Below, one piece after another: positions 16,975 to 25,325 of a stretch of DNA of 34,118 nt. A program made the translations under genes and the position numbers. The notes beneath the pieces are model-generated. The model made no database searches, had not been told where the DNA came from, and saw nothing but the letters and a program-made list of their open reading frames with translations. The stretch spans positions 1-34,118 of the forward strand of contig CAMPIZ010000001.1 in NCBI GenBank assembly GCA_946886675.1. The letters are read 5' to 3'. Positions within the stretch are counted from its first letter, which is position 1. Each line of letters starts with the position of its first letter. This stretch comes from an uncultured Flavobacterium sp. (GTDB lineage Bacteria; Bacteroidota; Bacteroidia; Flavobacteriales; Flavobacteriaceae).

Positions 16975-17946
16975 ATGAAAAAAACACTCTTATTATTACT
17001 ACTATTTGCGAACACATTAATAGTAAGTGCTCAACAAGATGCTCAATTTAGCCAGTACATGTTTAATGGCTTATATATTAATCCTGCTTATGCGGGATAT
17101 AAAGAGCAGGCAAACATCCATACTTTTTATCGCTCACAATGGACAGGATTCGAAGGTGCACCACAGACGATGTCACTCGCCGGAGATATGGTTCTTAACG
17201 AAGGAAACGTGGGTCTCGGAATACTACTCTCAAATGATTTTACCGGAGCACAGAGTAATTTTTCTGCTTATGCAAATTATGCATACAGAATTCAGGTAGG
17301 CGACTCAGAGTTTTCGAGACTGAGTTTTGGTTTGGGCGCAGGTATTGTACAACAGGGAATTGATGGTGATCTGCTTACCGCAAATGATGTCGATCAATAT
17401 GTTCCATTTGGAAAACCTACCGAATCTTTCCCTGATGCAAGAGCGGGAATCTTCTACTCCACCCCACGTTTTTTTGCTGGCTTATCAGCCGATAACCTGA
17501 TTGCTAGTTACTTTCAGGCTAGAAACCGTTCTCAAAATGTTCTCCTTCCTAAAATTAACCGTCATTATTATTTCACAGCGGGTGCGTTATTTACATTGAA
17601 TGACGATGTAAAACTTAAGCCAACCATTTTGCTGAAAGATGATGAACAGACGTACACCAGTTTGGATATAAATGCCTTTACTTTATTATACGACAGATTC
17701 TGGGTGGGTGGTTTTTATCGCACTGCCGTTAAAACATACAAAAAGGAATTTTTGTATGATGATTTGCAGAAGAAAAATGGATTGGGTGTAATTGGGGATT
17801 TTTTCATAAATGAAAATTTGCGGATAGGTTATGCATTCGATTATTCGCTATCCAAGCTACGGAACTACAATTATGGCTCGCATGAAATCTCTATCGGCTT
17901 TATGCTGAGTTCTAAAAGGCGCGAAGGGCCGAAATGTTATTTTTAA
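16975..17946 (+). CDS. PorP/SprF-family type IX secretion membrane protein
   Basis: A 323-residue outer-membrane beta-barrel protein with a signal peptide (MKKTLLLLLLFANTLIVSAQ). The family signature follows at once: QDAQFSQYMFNG-x-x-INPAYAG, then FYRSQWTGFEGAPQT. Amphipathic strands with aromatic ends run to the C-terminus; the penultimate strands are GYAFDYSL and HEISIGFML, followed by a short RREGPKCYF tail. In F. johnsoniae, SprF is encoded directly after sprB and is needed to get SprB to the surface; other family members pair with other type B substrates. Here the gene follows the giant adhesin by 75 bp with no terminator-like structure between them, so co-transcription and a dedicated partnership are likely. 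Confidence 0.9.
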   Translation: MKKTLLLLLLFANTLIVSAQQDAQFSQYMFNGLYINPAYAGYKEQANIHTFYRSQWTGFEGAPQTMSLAGDMVLNEGNVGLGILLSNDFTGAQSNFSAYANYAYRIQVGDSEFSRLSFGLGAGIVQQGIDGDLLTANDVDQYVPFGKPTESFPDARAGIFYSTPRFFAGLSADNLIASYFQARNRSQNVLLPKINRHYYFTAGALFTLNDDVKLKPTILLKDDEQTYTSLDINAFTLLYDRFWVGGFYRTAVKTYKKEFLYDDLQKKNGLGVIGDFFINENLRIGYAFDYSLSKLRNYNYGSHEISIGFMLSSKRREGPKCYF

Positions 17947-18041
17947 GCAGCACGTTTCAAGATAGTAGCTGGAATTTAATTGACATTTTAAGATTAAATA
18001 CTACCTATTAATTGTAAATTCCGGTTTTCGGAAAATCAATT

Positions 18042-18488
18042 ATGAAAACGCTTCTATCACTTCTGTGCATTTTATCGCTGGTATCCTGTCAAAGGAATAA
18101 GCCACAAACTCATATTGTAAAAGACACGTCTGCAATCGCTCAATCTTCAAGGCTATGTTTTCAGCGAGTGGAGGGATCATCAAAACAAGATACAGCCACA
18201 GTCAGCTTTTTGATTCAAAATAACGAGGTTACAGGGGTTTTCAACACTATTCCTCACGAAAAGGACTCACGGACCGGAACGATTAAAGGACAGAAAAATG
18301 GGGACACCATCAAAGTTCTCTGGTATTTTATGCAAGAAGGTGTAAGGGATACGCTTTCAGTTGAATTCAAACTTTCATCAAACAAACTGTATCAACGAAG
18401 CTTTGATATCGATGAAAAAACAGGAAGACAAAAATTGGGCAAAGATTCAAAGTTCTCAATCGACTACCAACCAATTAATTGTGAATAA
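18042..18488 (+). CDS. Small predicted lipoprotein of unknown function
   Basis: 148 residues. The N-terminus MKTLLSLLCILSLVSCQ is a clear lipoprotein signal with the lipobox L-V-S-C (Cys16 as acylation site). The mature part is hydrophilic and mainly beta-predicted, with a pattern of alternating strands (TVSFLIQNNEVTGVFN, TGTIKGQKNGDTIKVLWYF) seen in many small Bacteroidota lipoproteins of about this size. Two cysteines remain in the mature chain (one in RLCFQR and one at the penultimate position). No family was recognised. It lies 95 bp after the sprF-like gene and 69 bp before the DUF4197 gene, on the same strand. Confidence 0.75.
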   Translation: MKTLLSLLCILSLVSCQRNKPQTHIVKDTSAIAQSSRLCFQRVEGSSKQDTATVSFLIQNNEVTGVFNTIPHEKDSRTGTIKGQKNGDTIKVLWYFMQEGVRDTLSVEFKLSSNKLYQRSFDIDEKTGRQKLGKDSKFSIDYQPINCE

Positions 18489-18557
18489 TAGCAACTTGGA
18501 GCTTTTTATGACTGGCTCCCACTCATCTTAAAATAAGCGACATTACCCTGAGAAAAT

Positions 18558-19298
18558 ATGATGATTAGAATAAAATCCGTCACACTCCTGTTAATGACTC
18601 TGGGATTCCAGAGTCTCAATGCACAGATAAAGGTCCCCTCCATTCTGAAGCAAATACCGGCTTCTCAAGCCGGACAACCTTCGGTTGAAGAGATAGGATC
18701 AGGAATAAAAGAAGCACTACAAACAGGGGTTTCAAACGGCACCTCTCGCCTTTCGGCCGTTAATGGATTCTTAAATAATCCTTCTGTTAAAATTATTTTT
18801 CCGGCTGAGGCACAAAAGGCCGAAAAAACGTTAAGAGGCTTAGGATTTAATGATATGTGTGATAATGTTATCAAAAGCTTAAATCGTGCTGCCGAAGAAG
18901 CTGCAAAAGAGGCTTTGCCTATATTCATGTCATCGATAAAACAAATGACGTTCAAAGATGCGAGAAATATTCTTCTGGCAAAAGATCAGGACGCAGCAAC
19001 TCAATACTTCAAAACTACAACCACATCACAGCTTAGTGAAAAATTCAAACCTATTATCCAGTCTAATCTGGATAAAGCCGGTGCAACTAAATATTGGACA
19101 ACAGCCACCAGTCAATACAACAAAATTCCGATGACGGGCAAGATCAATACAGATCTGAATGATTATGTCACTCAAAAAGCGTTGGCAGGTTTATTTCATG
19201 AAATTGCCGAGGAGGAATTAAAAATTCGAAAAAACAATTCATATAGAGCATCGTCACTTTTACAAAAGGTTTTCGCTTACGCGGATAAGAATAAATAA
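18558..19298 (+). CDS. DUF4197 domain protein (exported, unknown function)
   Basis: 246 residues with a signal peptide ending around SLNAQ (residues 1-23). The mature sequence has the DUF4197 layout: an early IKEALQTGVSNG segment, VKIIFPAEAQ, LRGLGF, a central NRAAEEAAKEALPIF helix, MTFKDARNILLAKDQDAATQYF, and a later LSEKFKPIIQSNLDK helix. The length is typical of the family, which is widespread in Proteobacteria and Bacteroidota with no established function. ATG 18558 is followed at once by a second ATG, so the true start could be one codon later. A weak hairpin followed by T8 lies downstream (19,361-19,380). Confidence 0.8.
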   Translation: MMIRIKSVTLLLMTLGFQSLNAQIKVPSILKQIPASQAGQPSVEEIGSGIKEALQTGVSNGTSRLSAVNGFLNNPSVKIIFPAEAQKAEKTLRGLGFNDMCDNVIKSLNRAAEEAAKEALPIFMSSIKQMTFKDARNILLAKDQDAATQYFKTTTTSQLSEKFKPIIQSNLDKAGATKYWTTATSQYNKIPMTGKINTDLNDYVTQKALAGLFHEIAEEELKIRKNNSYRASSLLQKVFAYADKNK

Positions 19299-19602
19299 TT
19301 TCTAAAAACCAACTCTATCTTTCTTCAATAAAAAACTGAAGGTGGCGCTAATAAATCACTGAGGCTTCCTCCTTTTTTTTCCATACCGGGCCGCTACTAT
19401 GGTGGTTCTTAGTTGCCGTCCTAATTTAAAACCCCGAAACGCTGCGATGGAAATCCTGACTGGTAAATCTTATATATATAACGGAGATCAATTGCAATTA
19501 AAATGTTACAGCAACAATCCCCTACACCTGCCCCCAATAAATATTTGAACAGCATATTTGCGCCAGCAAGTTCTATAAATAGACAACCAATAAATACACA
19601 GC
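19299..19602. other. Intergenic region before the GH28 gene
   Basis: No coding frame was seen. It contains the weak terminator-like GAGG-CTT-CCTC hairpin plus T-run, and a perfect 10-bp palindrome AATTGCAATT (19,490-19,499) about 100 bp before the GH28 start. In AT-rich DNA such a palindrome may be chance, or an operator. No TAnnTTTG promoter box was found. Confidence 0.4.
19361..19380 (+). terminator. Weak hairpin with T8 tract after the DUF4197 gene
   Basis: GAGG (19,361-19,364) pairs with CCTC (19,368-19,371) around a 3-base loop and is followed by C and eight T residues. The stem is only 4 bp, so this is a tentative intrinsic terminator. Confidence 0.35.
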
Positions 19603-20928
19603 ATGAAATTTAATCTGTTAATTGTGCTTCAGGCTTTATCATTCTTCCTGGTAACAGGCGCTGATGCAAAGCCAGACAAAAACCTTAAAACTTTTTCTGT
19701 AAATCCTGCCATTGAAAAGCGCTATAACATCGCTGAGCGCGGTGCAGTTGGGGATGGAAAAACCCTGAACAGCAAAGCCATCCAAGCGGTAATCGACGAG
19801 TGCGCAAAAAACGGCGGCGGCACCCTGTTAATACCCAAAGGCATATTTTTAAGCGGATCCCTTTTTCTTAAGCCCGGAGTAAATATAGAATTAGAGCAAG
19901 ATGCAGTGCTTAAAGGCTCAACAGACATCAACGACTATCAAAAGATAAACACGCGCATTGAAGGTCATTTCGAACCGTGGCGTGCAGCTTTAATTAATGG
20001 GGATCATGTTGATCATCTTCGCATTAGCGGACCGGGTACGCTTGACGGCAGCGGAGAGCCTTTTTATAAATTATTTTATGACACCCGCAACGCTGTTAAA
20101 GGCACCAAAAACTTAGATGTAGAACGGCCCAGACTTATGTTAATCCAAAATTCTAAGGATGTAAAAATAAGCGGTTTGCTTTTTCTCAACTCGGGTTTTT
20201 GGAATCTGCATATCTACAGATGCCAGCAAGTTACAGTTGAAAAATGCCGCTTCCAGGCCCCATCTGGAGCTGTTCCAAATCGTGGCCCCAGCTCGGACGG
20301 TATTGATATAGACAGTTCGCAGGATATTATAATTCGCGGATGCTCTTTTTCTGTTGGCGACGACTGTATTGCGCTAAAAGGCTCAAAAGGTCCTTTTGCT
20401 ATGCAAGATAAGGATAGCCCAGCTGTAGAGAGAGTGCTGATTGAAGACTGCATTTTTGAAGCAGGCGGAGGAATTGTAACCTTCGGTAGCGAGGCCACTC
20501 TGGTACGCGACGTGGAGGTGAAACGCTGTATTACTCGGGGACCGACTGTGCTACGCTTAAAATTGCGTCCGGACACCCCGCAGCAATACGAAAAAGTTCG
20601 TATGAGCGATATTACAATGGAAAATGGAGGGGTCATCTTTAAAGTTTCACCCTGGACTCAGTACTTCGACCTAAAGGGTCAGGAACCGCCAAAAGCTTTG
20701 GTTCGAAATGTGAAGATTTCAAATATTCGCGGATCCGCTAATTCTTTCGGCGAAATTTCCGGGCATTCTAAGACTGAAATCATGGATATCTACATCAAAA
20801 ACGCTGACCTAACTTTAAAAACGACAGATTTCAAATTGGGCGATGTGAAAGGCTTGAAATTTAAAAATGTAAAAGTTAATGGCGTAAAAATGCTAGCTCC
20901 GCTGGCAAGTTCACAGGCTAACAAATAA
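19603..20928 (+). CDS. Secreted GH28 family pectin hydrolase (polygalacturonase-like)
   Basis: 441 residues with a signal peptide (to about residue 22, TGADA). The N-terminal part has the beta-helix entry motif YNIAERGAVGDGKTLNSKAI and GGGTLLIPKG, typical of GH28 and related pectinases. Catalytic motifs: SDGID (Asp232), GDDC (Asp253, Asp254) and RLK (Arg318, Lys320, for the usual RIK). Where most GH28 enzymes have GHG, this one reads GGGIVTFGSE (288-297), so the His normally near the active site is absent. GH28 enzymes hydrolyse alpha-1,4 galacturonic acid linkages or related rhamnogalacturonan bonds by inversion. Exo- or endo-action cannot be decided here. It probably works outside the cytoplasm with the neighbouring esterase and UxaE-type enzyme. 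Confidence 0.85.
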   Translation: MKFNLLIVLQALSFFLVTGADAKPDKNLKTFSVNPAIEKRYNIAERGAVGDGKTLNSKAIQAVIDECAKNGGGTLLIPKGIFLSGSLFLKPGVNIELEQDAVLKGSTDINDYQKINTRIEGHFEPWRAALINGDHVDHLRISGPGTLDGSGEPFYKLFYDTRNAVKGTKNLDVERPRLMLIQNSKDVKISGLLFLNSGFWNLHIYRCQQVTVEKCRFQAPSGAVPNRGPSSDGIDIDSSQDIIIRGCSFSVGDDCIALKGSKGPFAMQDKDSPAVERVLIEDCIFEAGGGIVTFGSEATLVRDVEVKRCITRGPTVLRLKLRPDTPQQYEKVRMSDITMENGGVIFKVSPWTQYFDLKGQEPPKALVRNVKISNIRGSANSFGEISGHSKTEIMDIYIKNADLTLKTTDFKLGDVKGLKFKNVKVNGVKMLAPLASSQANK

Positions 20929-20936
20929 AACTAAAA

Positions 20937-20981
20937 GTGCAGGTTTGGTAATTCATGCTGAATATCTACACCTGCGCTTTA
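20937..20981 (+). terminator. Branched hairpin after the GH28 gene
   Basis: GTGCAGGT (20,937-20,944) pairs with ACCTGCGC (20,970-20,977) with one G-T wobble. An inner perfect hairpin ATTCA-TGC-TGAAT lies at 20,951-20,963, and the sequence continues TTTATC. It begins 9 bases after the stop codon and is a reasonable terminator. Confidence 0.5.
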
Positions 20982-21140
20982 TCAAAAAATCTACCTGGAA
21001 AAAATCCATTTCGGTATCAATTTCAATAATACCAACTCATTTCACATTATCCTAAATCACAGCAATAGAACAAAAACACTCATTTTGGGTTAGCTATACA
21101 GAACGGTTAACAAGATTTATTCTTAACCGTATCCTTCATT

Positions 21141-22496
21141 ATGATTATCAATCACTTAAAATTTCCATTACTCTCATTATCAATCCTTCTAGCTTCCAGT
21201 ACTTTTGCGCAGGAAACCAATAACTCTCAAACTGTCGCACCTTTTGCCAATGCAAAATCTTTCCGTACCTGGTCACTGGGAATAAATGCAGGCGCACTGG
21301 CTCCGATCGCTCCCTTTGGTAAAAACGATTTTACAAACTGGGAAACTGACATGGGTTTCGGTGCATACATTAAAAAACAATTAAGTCATAACCTAAGCAT
21401 TCAGGGTAACTTCTTAAGGGGTAACTTAAACGCGAATAATGATAATTTACTTGGTAACGGAACAACTTCGACCAGTACAATGAGATCATTTGAAACCGAA
21501 ATCCATGCAGCCGGAAGTCTGACTGCTAATCTTACCATCGGCAACTTCTATTGGCTTAACAGAAAAAGCATGATAAGCCCCTACCTAACAGGAGGTGCGG
21601 GTTTGATGTCGTACAAAACCATGATTACTTCTACAGCCGGTACAACAGCAGAATATCAACCCGGTGACCCCATCGAAGAGGTTTTCTTTCCGGTGGGTGC
21701 AGGATTTAAGATAGGCCTGTCGCCTTCAGTAAATTTAGATCTTGGATATACCATGAATTTTGTTGATTCGGATAATCTTGACGGTCACTGGTCAGGGCCA
21801 CAGAACGATAAATTTTCTTATGCCTCGATGGGACTGGAGTTTGCATTGGGTTCCAAATCTAAGCCCCAGTTGGCTACACACAACCCGGTGGCTGCTTTAG
21901 AGTACGATTATATAAAACGAACTACAGATCTGGAAAATCAATTGGCCGAAGAACGAGCGAAAAGTGCTGCGCAGCTTCAACAAATGACCACTGACTGGAC
22001 CAGATTTAAGAGCGATGAAGATAAAGACGGGGTTTCAGATTACTTTGACAAATGTCCAGGTACTTCAGCGGGAACCCAGGTTGATGGAGGAGGTTGTTCT
22101 ATAACGGTTACTGTAAACAATCCGACAAAAACAATCGTGATAACGGAAGAAGACCGAAGAATAGTTTCGGAGGCCATTAAAAATCTCGAATTTGATTTTG
22201 GTAAGGCTACCATTCGTTCAAGCTCTCTCCCTAGTTTAAAGCGTGTTGCAGATTTACTGACAACCAAAAACTTTAGTTTAAAATTAGCTGGTCATACTGA
22301 TAATGTAGGCAGTGATGCAGCAAACCTTAAACTGTCAAAAAACAGAGCAGAATCTGTTAAAGCATATCTGGTAAGCCAAGGCGCAAATCCATCAAGAATT
22401 GAAGCAACAGGTTATGGTGAAAGTCAGCCGATTGAAACTAATACCACAGATGAAGGACGTCAAAAAAACAGACGCGTAGAGTTTACGTTGTATTAG
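21141..22496 (+). CDS. OmpA-family outer-membrane protein with TSP3 calcium motif
   Basis: 451 residues. Signal peptide to about residue 24 (ASSTFAQ). Residues ~40-237 form an OmpA-like beta-barrel with strands such as FRTWSLGINAGALAPIAPFG and SYASMGLEFALG. A linker helix (DLENQLAEERAKSAAQLQQM) follows, then a thrombospondin type 3 motif DEDKDGVSDYFDKCPGT (about 292-308). The C-terminal peptidoglycan-binding OmpA domain (about 335-450) has LEFDFGKATIRSSS, LAGHTDNVGSDAANLKLSKN-R and GYGES-x-P … R-x-x-NRRVEF. It should span the outer membrane and hold the envelope to peptidoglycan. The gene runs towards the convergent uxaE-type gene, with a strong inverted repeat between them. Confidence 0.9.
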   Translation: MIINHLKFPLLSLSILLASSTFAQETNNSQTVAPFANAKSFRTWSLGINAGALAPIAPFGKNDFTNWETDMGFGAYIKKQLSHNLSIQGNFLRGNLNANNDNLLGNGTTSTSTMRSFETEIHAAGSLTANLTIGNFYWLNRKSMISPYLTGGAGLMSYKTMITSTAGTTAEYQPGDPIEEVFFPVGAGFKIGLSPSVNLDLGYTMNFVDSDNLDGHWSGPQNDKFSYASMGLEFALGSKSKPQLATHNPVAALEYDYIKRTTDLENQLAEERAKSAAQLQQMTTDWTRFKSDEDKDGVSDYFDKCPGTSAGTQVDGGGCSITVTVNNPTKTIVITEEDRRIVSEAIKNLEFDFGKATIRSSSLPSLKRVADLLTTKNFSLKLAGHTDNVGSDAANLKLSKNRAESVKAYLVSQGANPSRIEATGYGESQPIETNTTDEGRQKNRRVEFTLY

Positions 22497-22531
22497 AATT
22501 TGGAAAACAATAAATAGCATCTGAACTAATT

Positions 22532-22582
22532 TCAGGGATAAATTTGACACATCTATATCGGTGTGAATTGATTTATCCCTGA
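22532..22582. terminator. 12-bp perfect inverted repeat between convergent genes (bidirectional terminator candidate)
   Basis: TCAGGGATAAAT (22,532-22,543) is the exact reverse complement of ATTTATCCCTGA (22,571-22,582). The 27-base interior can extend the stem partly, TTGACAC against GTGTGAA with one mismatch. It lies 36 bp after the OmpA stop and 57 bp after the uxaE-type stop, as expected for a terminator serving both strands. No long T-run follows on either side. Confidence 0.6.
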
Positions 22583-22638
22583 GGCCGTTCAGCCTAATAA
22601 AATTAAAAATGTATTGTCTCGTCCCTATAAGTTCAGTC

Positions 22639-23886
22639 TTAACCTAAAAACAAGGGAATGATATGCCTCTCGTACAGATTAGTGGTTACATGGGCAGCTA
22701 CAACATCATTATATTTTTTTAGTGCGGCGTAATAACGCTCACCATTTTCAGCGGCAACTTTGTATGCAACATGCAACAATTGTCTAAAGTTCGGATTGAA
22801 ATCGGGATGCTGCTCATTATGGCGAAGCGTATTAGCAAATTTCTCACCGGTCCATCCGTTTACCTCTTCTACGCTAGGCAATTTGCCTTCATTTATATCA
22901 ATAACAGTTGCGTAGGGCCCGCAAAGTTCGTCAAAACGACCTAAGGCAATGGAATAAATTTCCTTGGCAAGTTCCAGAGCCTCATTGCCTGCTTCAGCAA
23001 GGCCAATCATTTCTTCCAGCCAGGTTGTACCTGCTGTTTTTAAATGAATTCCGGCATCGTGTTTCTTGATTAGCTTACTTATGGGTTGATAAAGTGAGAA
23101 CTTGTCGCTTCCGGAGTGCACACTTAATTTTAAGTTTTCCGGCAGGCCAAATTCTTTTACAGCGTGTTTTATTACCAGAATATCTTCTTCAAACTCCTTG
23201 GCAAACTGCTGTAAGTCACCTACATAATCAACGCCTTTATTAAACCGGCCGGTAAATTTGGGAGCAATGGTTTGTGCTTTTATTTCATTATCAGCAAGTG
23301 CGCTTAAAATAAAGAATAGCTCTACCGGGGTTTGCGGATCGTTTACTTCGTCCATAGAAACCTCCGCAATAAAATTATCATCACCTTTGGCAGCGGCAAT
23401 ATGCTTATATAGCTTTCCGGCTTCAATAGCTGCCAGTAAAAACTTGTTAGCAATGTCGCGAAGCATCTCCACGGTAATATCAAATCGCCCATCAATACCA
23501 GGTATAAAAAGATTTCCTATATATTTTTTACGACGTTCTATAAATGCACTTATCTCCGCATCAGGAGCGGCTTTACCGATGTAATCAGCAACATCTAAGG
23601 TGAAAAAATCAGAACTTTCGATAAAACCATCTACAGTAGTTAACGTGATATGGTCGGCATCCACACGATATGGATCAGTCCAGCCTAAAGCTTTTACCGC
23701 CGCATCCGCTTCTGTTCGCAATGCTTCAGGAGATGTTTTAACAGCTTTGTGCTCCCGGTTAGATTTGTTCCATACCGGAGTAATACTGACACCCTGTTCT
23801 CTAGCTTTTAAAACGGCTTTTAATTGTGCTTCACCCTGATGCGCAAAGCGATCGCCCATACCGAAAGAAAATTTTTCCAATTTCAT
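22639..23886 (-). CDS. uxaE: Tagaturonate epimerase family protein (UxaE-like)
   Basis: 415 residues, no signal peptide, so cytoplasmic. The start MKLEKFSFGMGDRFAHQGEAQ and the conserved segments DADHITLTTVDGF (76-88), FIPGIDGRFDI, EVSMDEVNDPQTP (175-187), KLSVHSGSDKFSLY (253-266) and HLKTAGTTWLEE (281-292) resemble the UxaE family. The characterised Thermotoga member interconverts tagaturonate and fructuronate in galacturonate breakdown, using a divalent metal; the His and Asp/Glu residues in these segments are candidate ligands. This fits the pectin-degrading neighbours. Alternatives within the same fold include other sugar-acid or ketose epimerases. It is divergent from the esterase gene, sharing a 195-bp control region. 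Confidence 0.7.
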   Translation of the reverse strand: MKLEKFSFGMGDRFAHQGEAQLKAVLKAREQGVSITPVWNKSNREHKAVKTSPEALRTEADAAVKALGWTDPYRVDADHITLTTVDGFIESSDFFTLDVADYIGKAAPDAEISAFIERRKKYIGNLFIPGIDGRFDITVEMLRDIANKFLLAAIEAGKLYKHIAAAKGDDNFIAEVSMDEVNDPQTPVELFFILSALADNEIKAQTIAPKFTGRFNKGVDYVGDLQQFAKEFEEDILVIKHAVKEFGLPENLKLSVHSGSDKFSLYQPISKLIKKHDAGIHLKTAGTTWLEEMIGLAEAGNEALELAKEIYSIALGRFDELCGPYATVIDINEGKLPSVEEVNGWTGEKFANTLRHNEQHPDFNPNFRQLLHVAYKVAAENGERYYAALKKYNDVVAAHVTTNLYERHIIPLFLG

Positions 23887-24081
23887 AACGTTGTCCTATA
23901 CATGTAGAACGGCTACTATTTAAGTTTGTTTGACAAGACAAACCCGGTGGGTTATATGCAAAAATAGAGGCTAATCCATCTGACAGTGGCTTACAATGAC
24001 TCGATGTATTTACAAATTTCAGCCTGAAATTCTTGTATTCTCCTAAGTATTCGCACCTTTATTATCGATAAATTGATTTAT
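23887..24081. promoter_or_regulatory. Divergent promoter region of the uxaE-type and esterase genes
   Basis: A + strand TAAGTTTG (23,921-23,928) and a minus-strand TATTTTTG (23,959-23,966) both match the Bacteroidota -7 consensus TAnnTTTG. The best TTG candidates for -33 lie about 27 bp away from each, further than usual. Between the two -7 boxes lies a short interrupted palindrome AACCC-GGT-GGGTT (23,941-23,953), placed where an operator could act on both genes. All of this is pattern matching only. Confidence 0.4.
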
Positions 24082-25065
24082 ATGAAAGAACTCTTTCTGG
24101 TTACGCTTGCTTTACTCATACTACAAAATACACAGGCTCAAAACACATCAGGAATAACAAACAAACCTGACACTGGTTACACCACCTATTCGGCCTATAA
24201 AAGTACTGTTAAAACTCATCCTGAAATCACGATAGTAAAAGAAGAACAGTTTAAAAATGTAAAAGAGAAAAGAAATTTGGTCTATTGTAGAATATCAGAC
24301 AGACAGCTTAAAATCGATGCATTTCTGCCAAAAGGACGTAAAAAAAAGCCGGCTGTATTGATTATTCATGGGGGTGGTTGGCGAACCGGAAATCGTGCCC
24401 AGCATTATCCGCTGGCTCAACATCTGGCAAAGGAAGGATATGCCAGTTTCACTGTAGAATATCGATTATCGACCGAAGCACTTTACCCTGCGGCAGTTTA
24501 CGATATAAAAGCAGCCTTAAGGTGGATGCGGGCAAACGCCTCCAGATTTAGAATAGACACTTCCATGATCGCAGTGCTTGGATTCTCGGCCGGGGGTGAG
24601 CTAGCCGCATTTGTTGGAGCAACGGTGAACAACCCGAAATATGAAGGTGATAAATGTCATAAAGAATTCTCCAGCAACGTTCAGGCAGTTGTAGACATCG
24701 ATGGAACGCTCTCATTTGTTCATCCAGAGTCTGGTGAGGGCAACGACAGCCGATCAACCTCGGCCGGAACTTATTGGTTTGGCTATTCTAAAAGGGAAAA
24801 CCCAGCTTTATGGACTGAAGCTTCTCCCCTGACTCATGTTGGGAACCAAAAAGCTCCCATCCTATTCCTCAATAGTTCGGTAGATAGAATGCATGCTGGC
24901 AGAGAGGATTTCAGAAAAGTGCTGAGTCAAAAAAACATCTATTCAGAAGTTCAAACTTTCAAAAACGCTCCTCACTCTTTTATTTTATTTGACCCATGGT
25001 TTAAGCCTTCTGTGAATTATATAGTGAGTTTTTTAAACAAAGTATTTGATGTTAAAACGCGTTAA
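24082..25065 (+). CDS. Secreted alpha/beta-hydrolase esterase (BD-FAE / acetylesterase type)
   Basis: 327 residues from ATG 24082; an in-frame TTG at 24073 would add three residues but fits the signal peptide less well. Signal peptide MKELFLVTLALLILQNTQAQ. Esterase motifs are in order: HGGGW oxyanion-hole motif (96-100), nucleophile elbow GFSAG with Ser169, acid Asp268 in NSSVDRMH, and His298 in APHSF. The fold and the RNLVYCRISDRQLKIDAFLP entry resemble carbohydrate esterases that remove acetyl, methyl or feruloyl groups. Next to GH28 and UxaE-type genes, de-esterification of pectin is a fair inference, but the ester type is not determined. It is divergent from the uxaE-type gene. Confidence 0.82.
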   Translation: MKELFLVTLALLILQNTQAQNTSGITNKPDTGYTTYSAYKSTVKTHPEITIVKEEQFKNVKEKRNLVYCRISDRQLKIDAFLPKGRKKKPAVLIIHGGGWRTGNRAQHYPLAQHLAKEGYASFTVEYRLSTEALYPAAVYDIKAALRWMRANASRFRIDTSMIAVLGFSAGGELAAFVGATVNNPKYEGDKCHKEFSSNVQAVVDIDGTLSFVHPESGEGNDSRSTSAGTYWFGYSKRENPALWTEASPLTHVGNQKAPILFLNSSVDRMHAGREDFRKVLSQKNIYSEVQTFKNAPHSFILFDPWFKPSVNYIVSFLNKVFDVKTR

Positions 25066-25070
25066 TATAA

Positions 25071-25325
25071 CAGCTTTCACGCCCCTTTTATCTTCATTAT
25101 CTCTTCAATCAGCTGGGCTTTAATATTTTCGATAAGCTTCAAGTTCCGCCCGGATCTTTTTTAAGTCAAGGGGATACTACGAGTACTATTCTTGCCAAGA
25201 ATTACAATTGCTTTATAAATGACTTAAAAATTTCCCGGCGGTTTCTGCATTTCTACATTAATAAGATTAGTCGAATTAATAAGGCGGCACAAAAAGGGAA
25301 GTCATTAGAATCACAAAATGAATAG
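25071..25325 (+). pseudogene. Start-less 84-codon open frame, possible gene remnant
   Basis: The frame is open from just after a TAA at 25,068-25,070 to a TAG at 25,323-25,325 and contains no ATG, GTG or TTG. The last part (DLKISRRFLHFYINKI, then AAQKGKSLESQNE) reads like the C-terminus of a real protein. It begins 5 bp after the esterase stop. The opposite strand of its first part also has a coding-like tail (KAQLIEEIMKIKGA), so the call is uncertain. It may be no gene at all. Confidence 0.2.

Noticed and set aside
19490..19499. Perfect palindrome AATTGCAATT before the GH28 gene as an operator
   Set aside because: Ten bases of AT-rich palindrome are expected by chance in such DNA, and no second copy was noticed near related genes.
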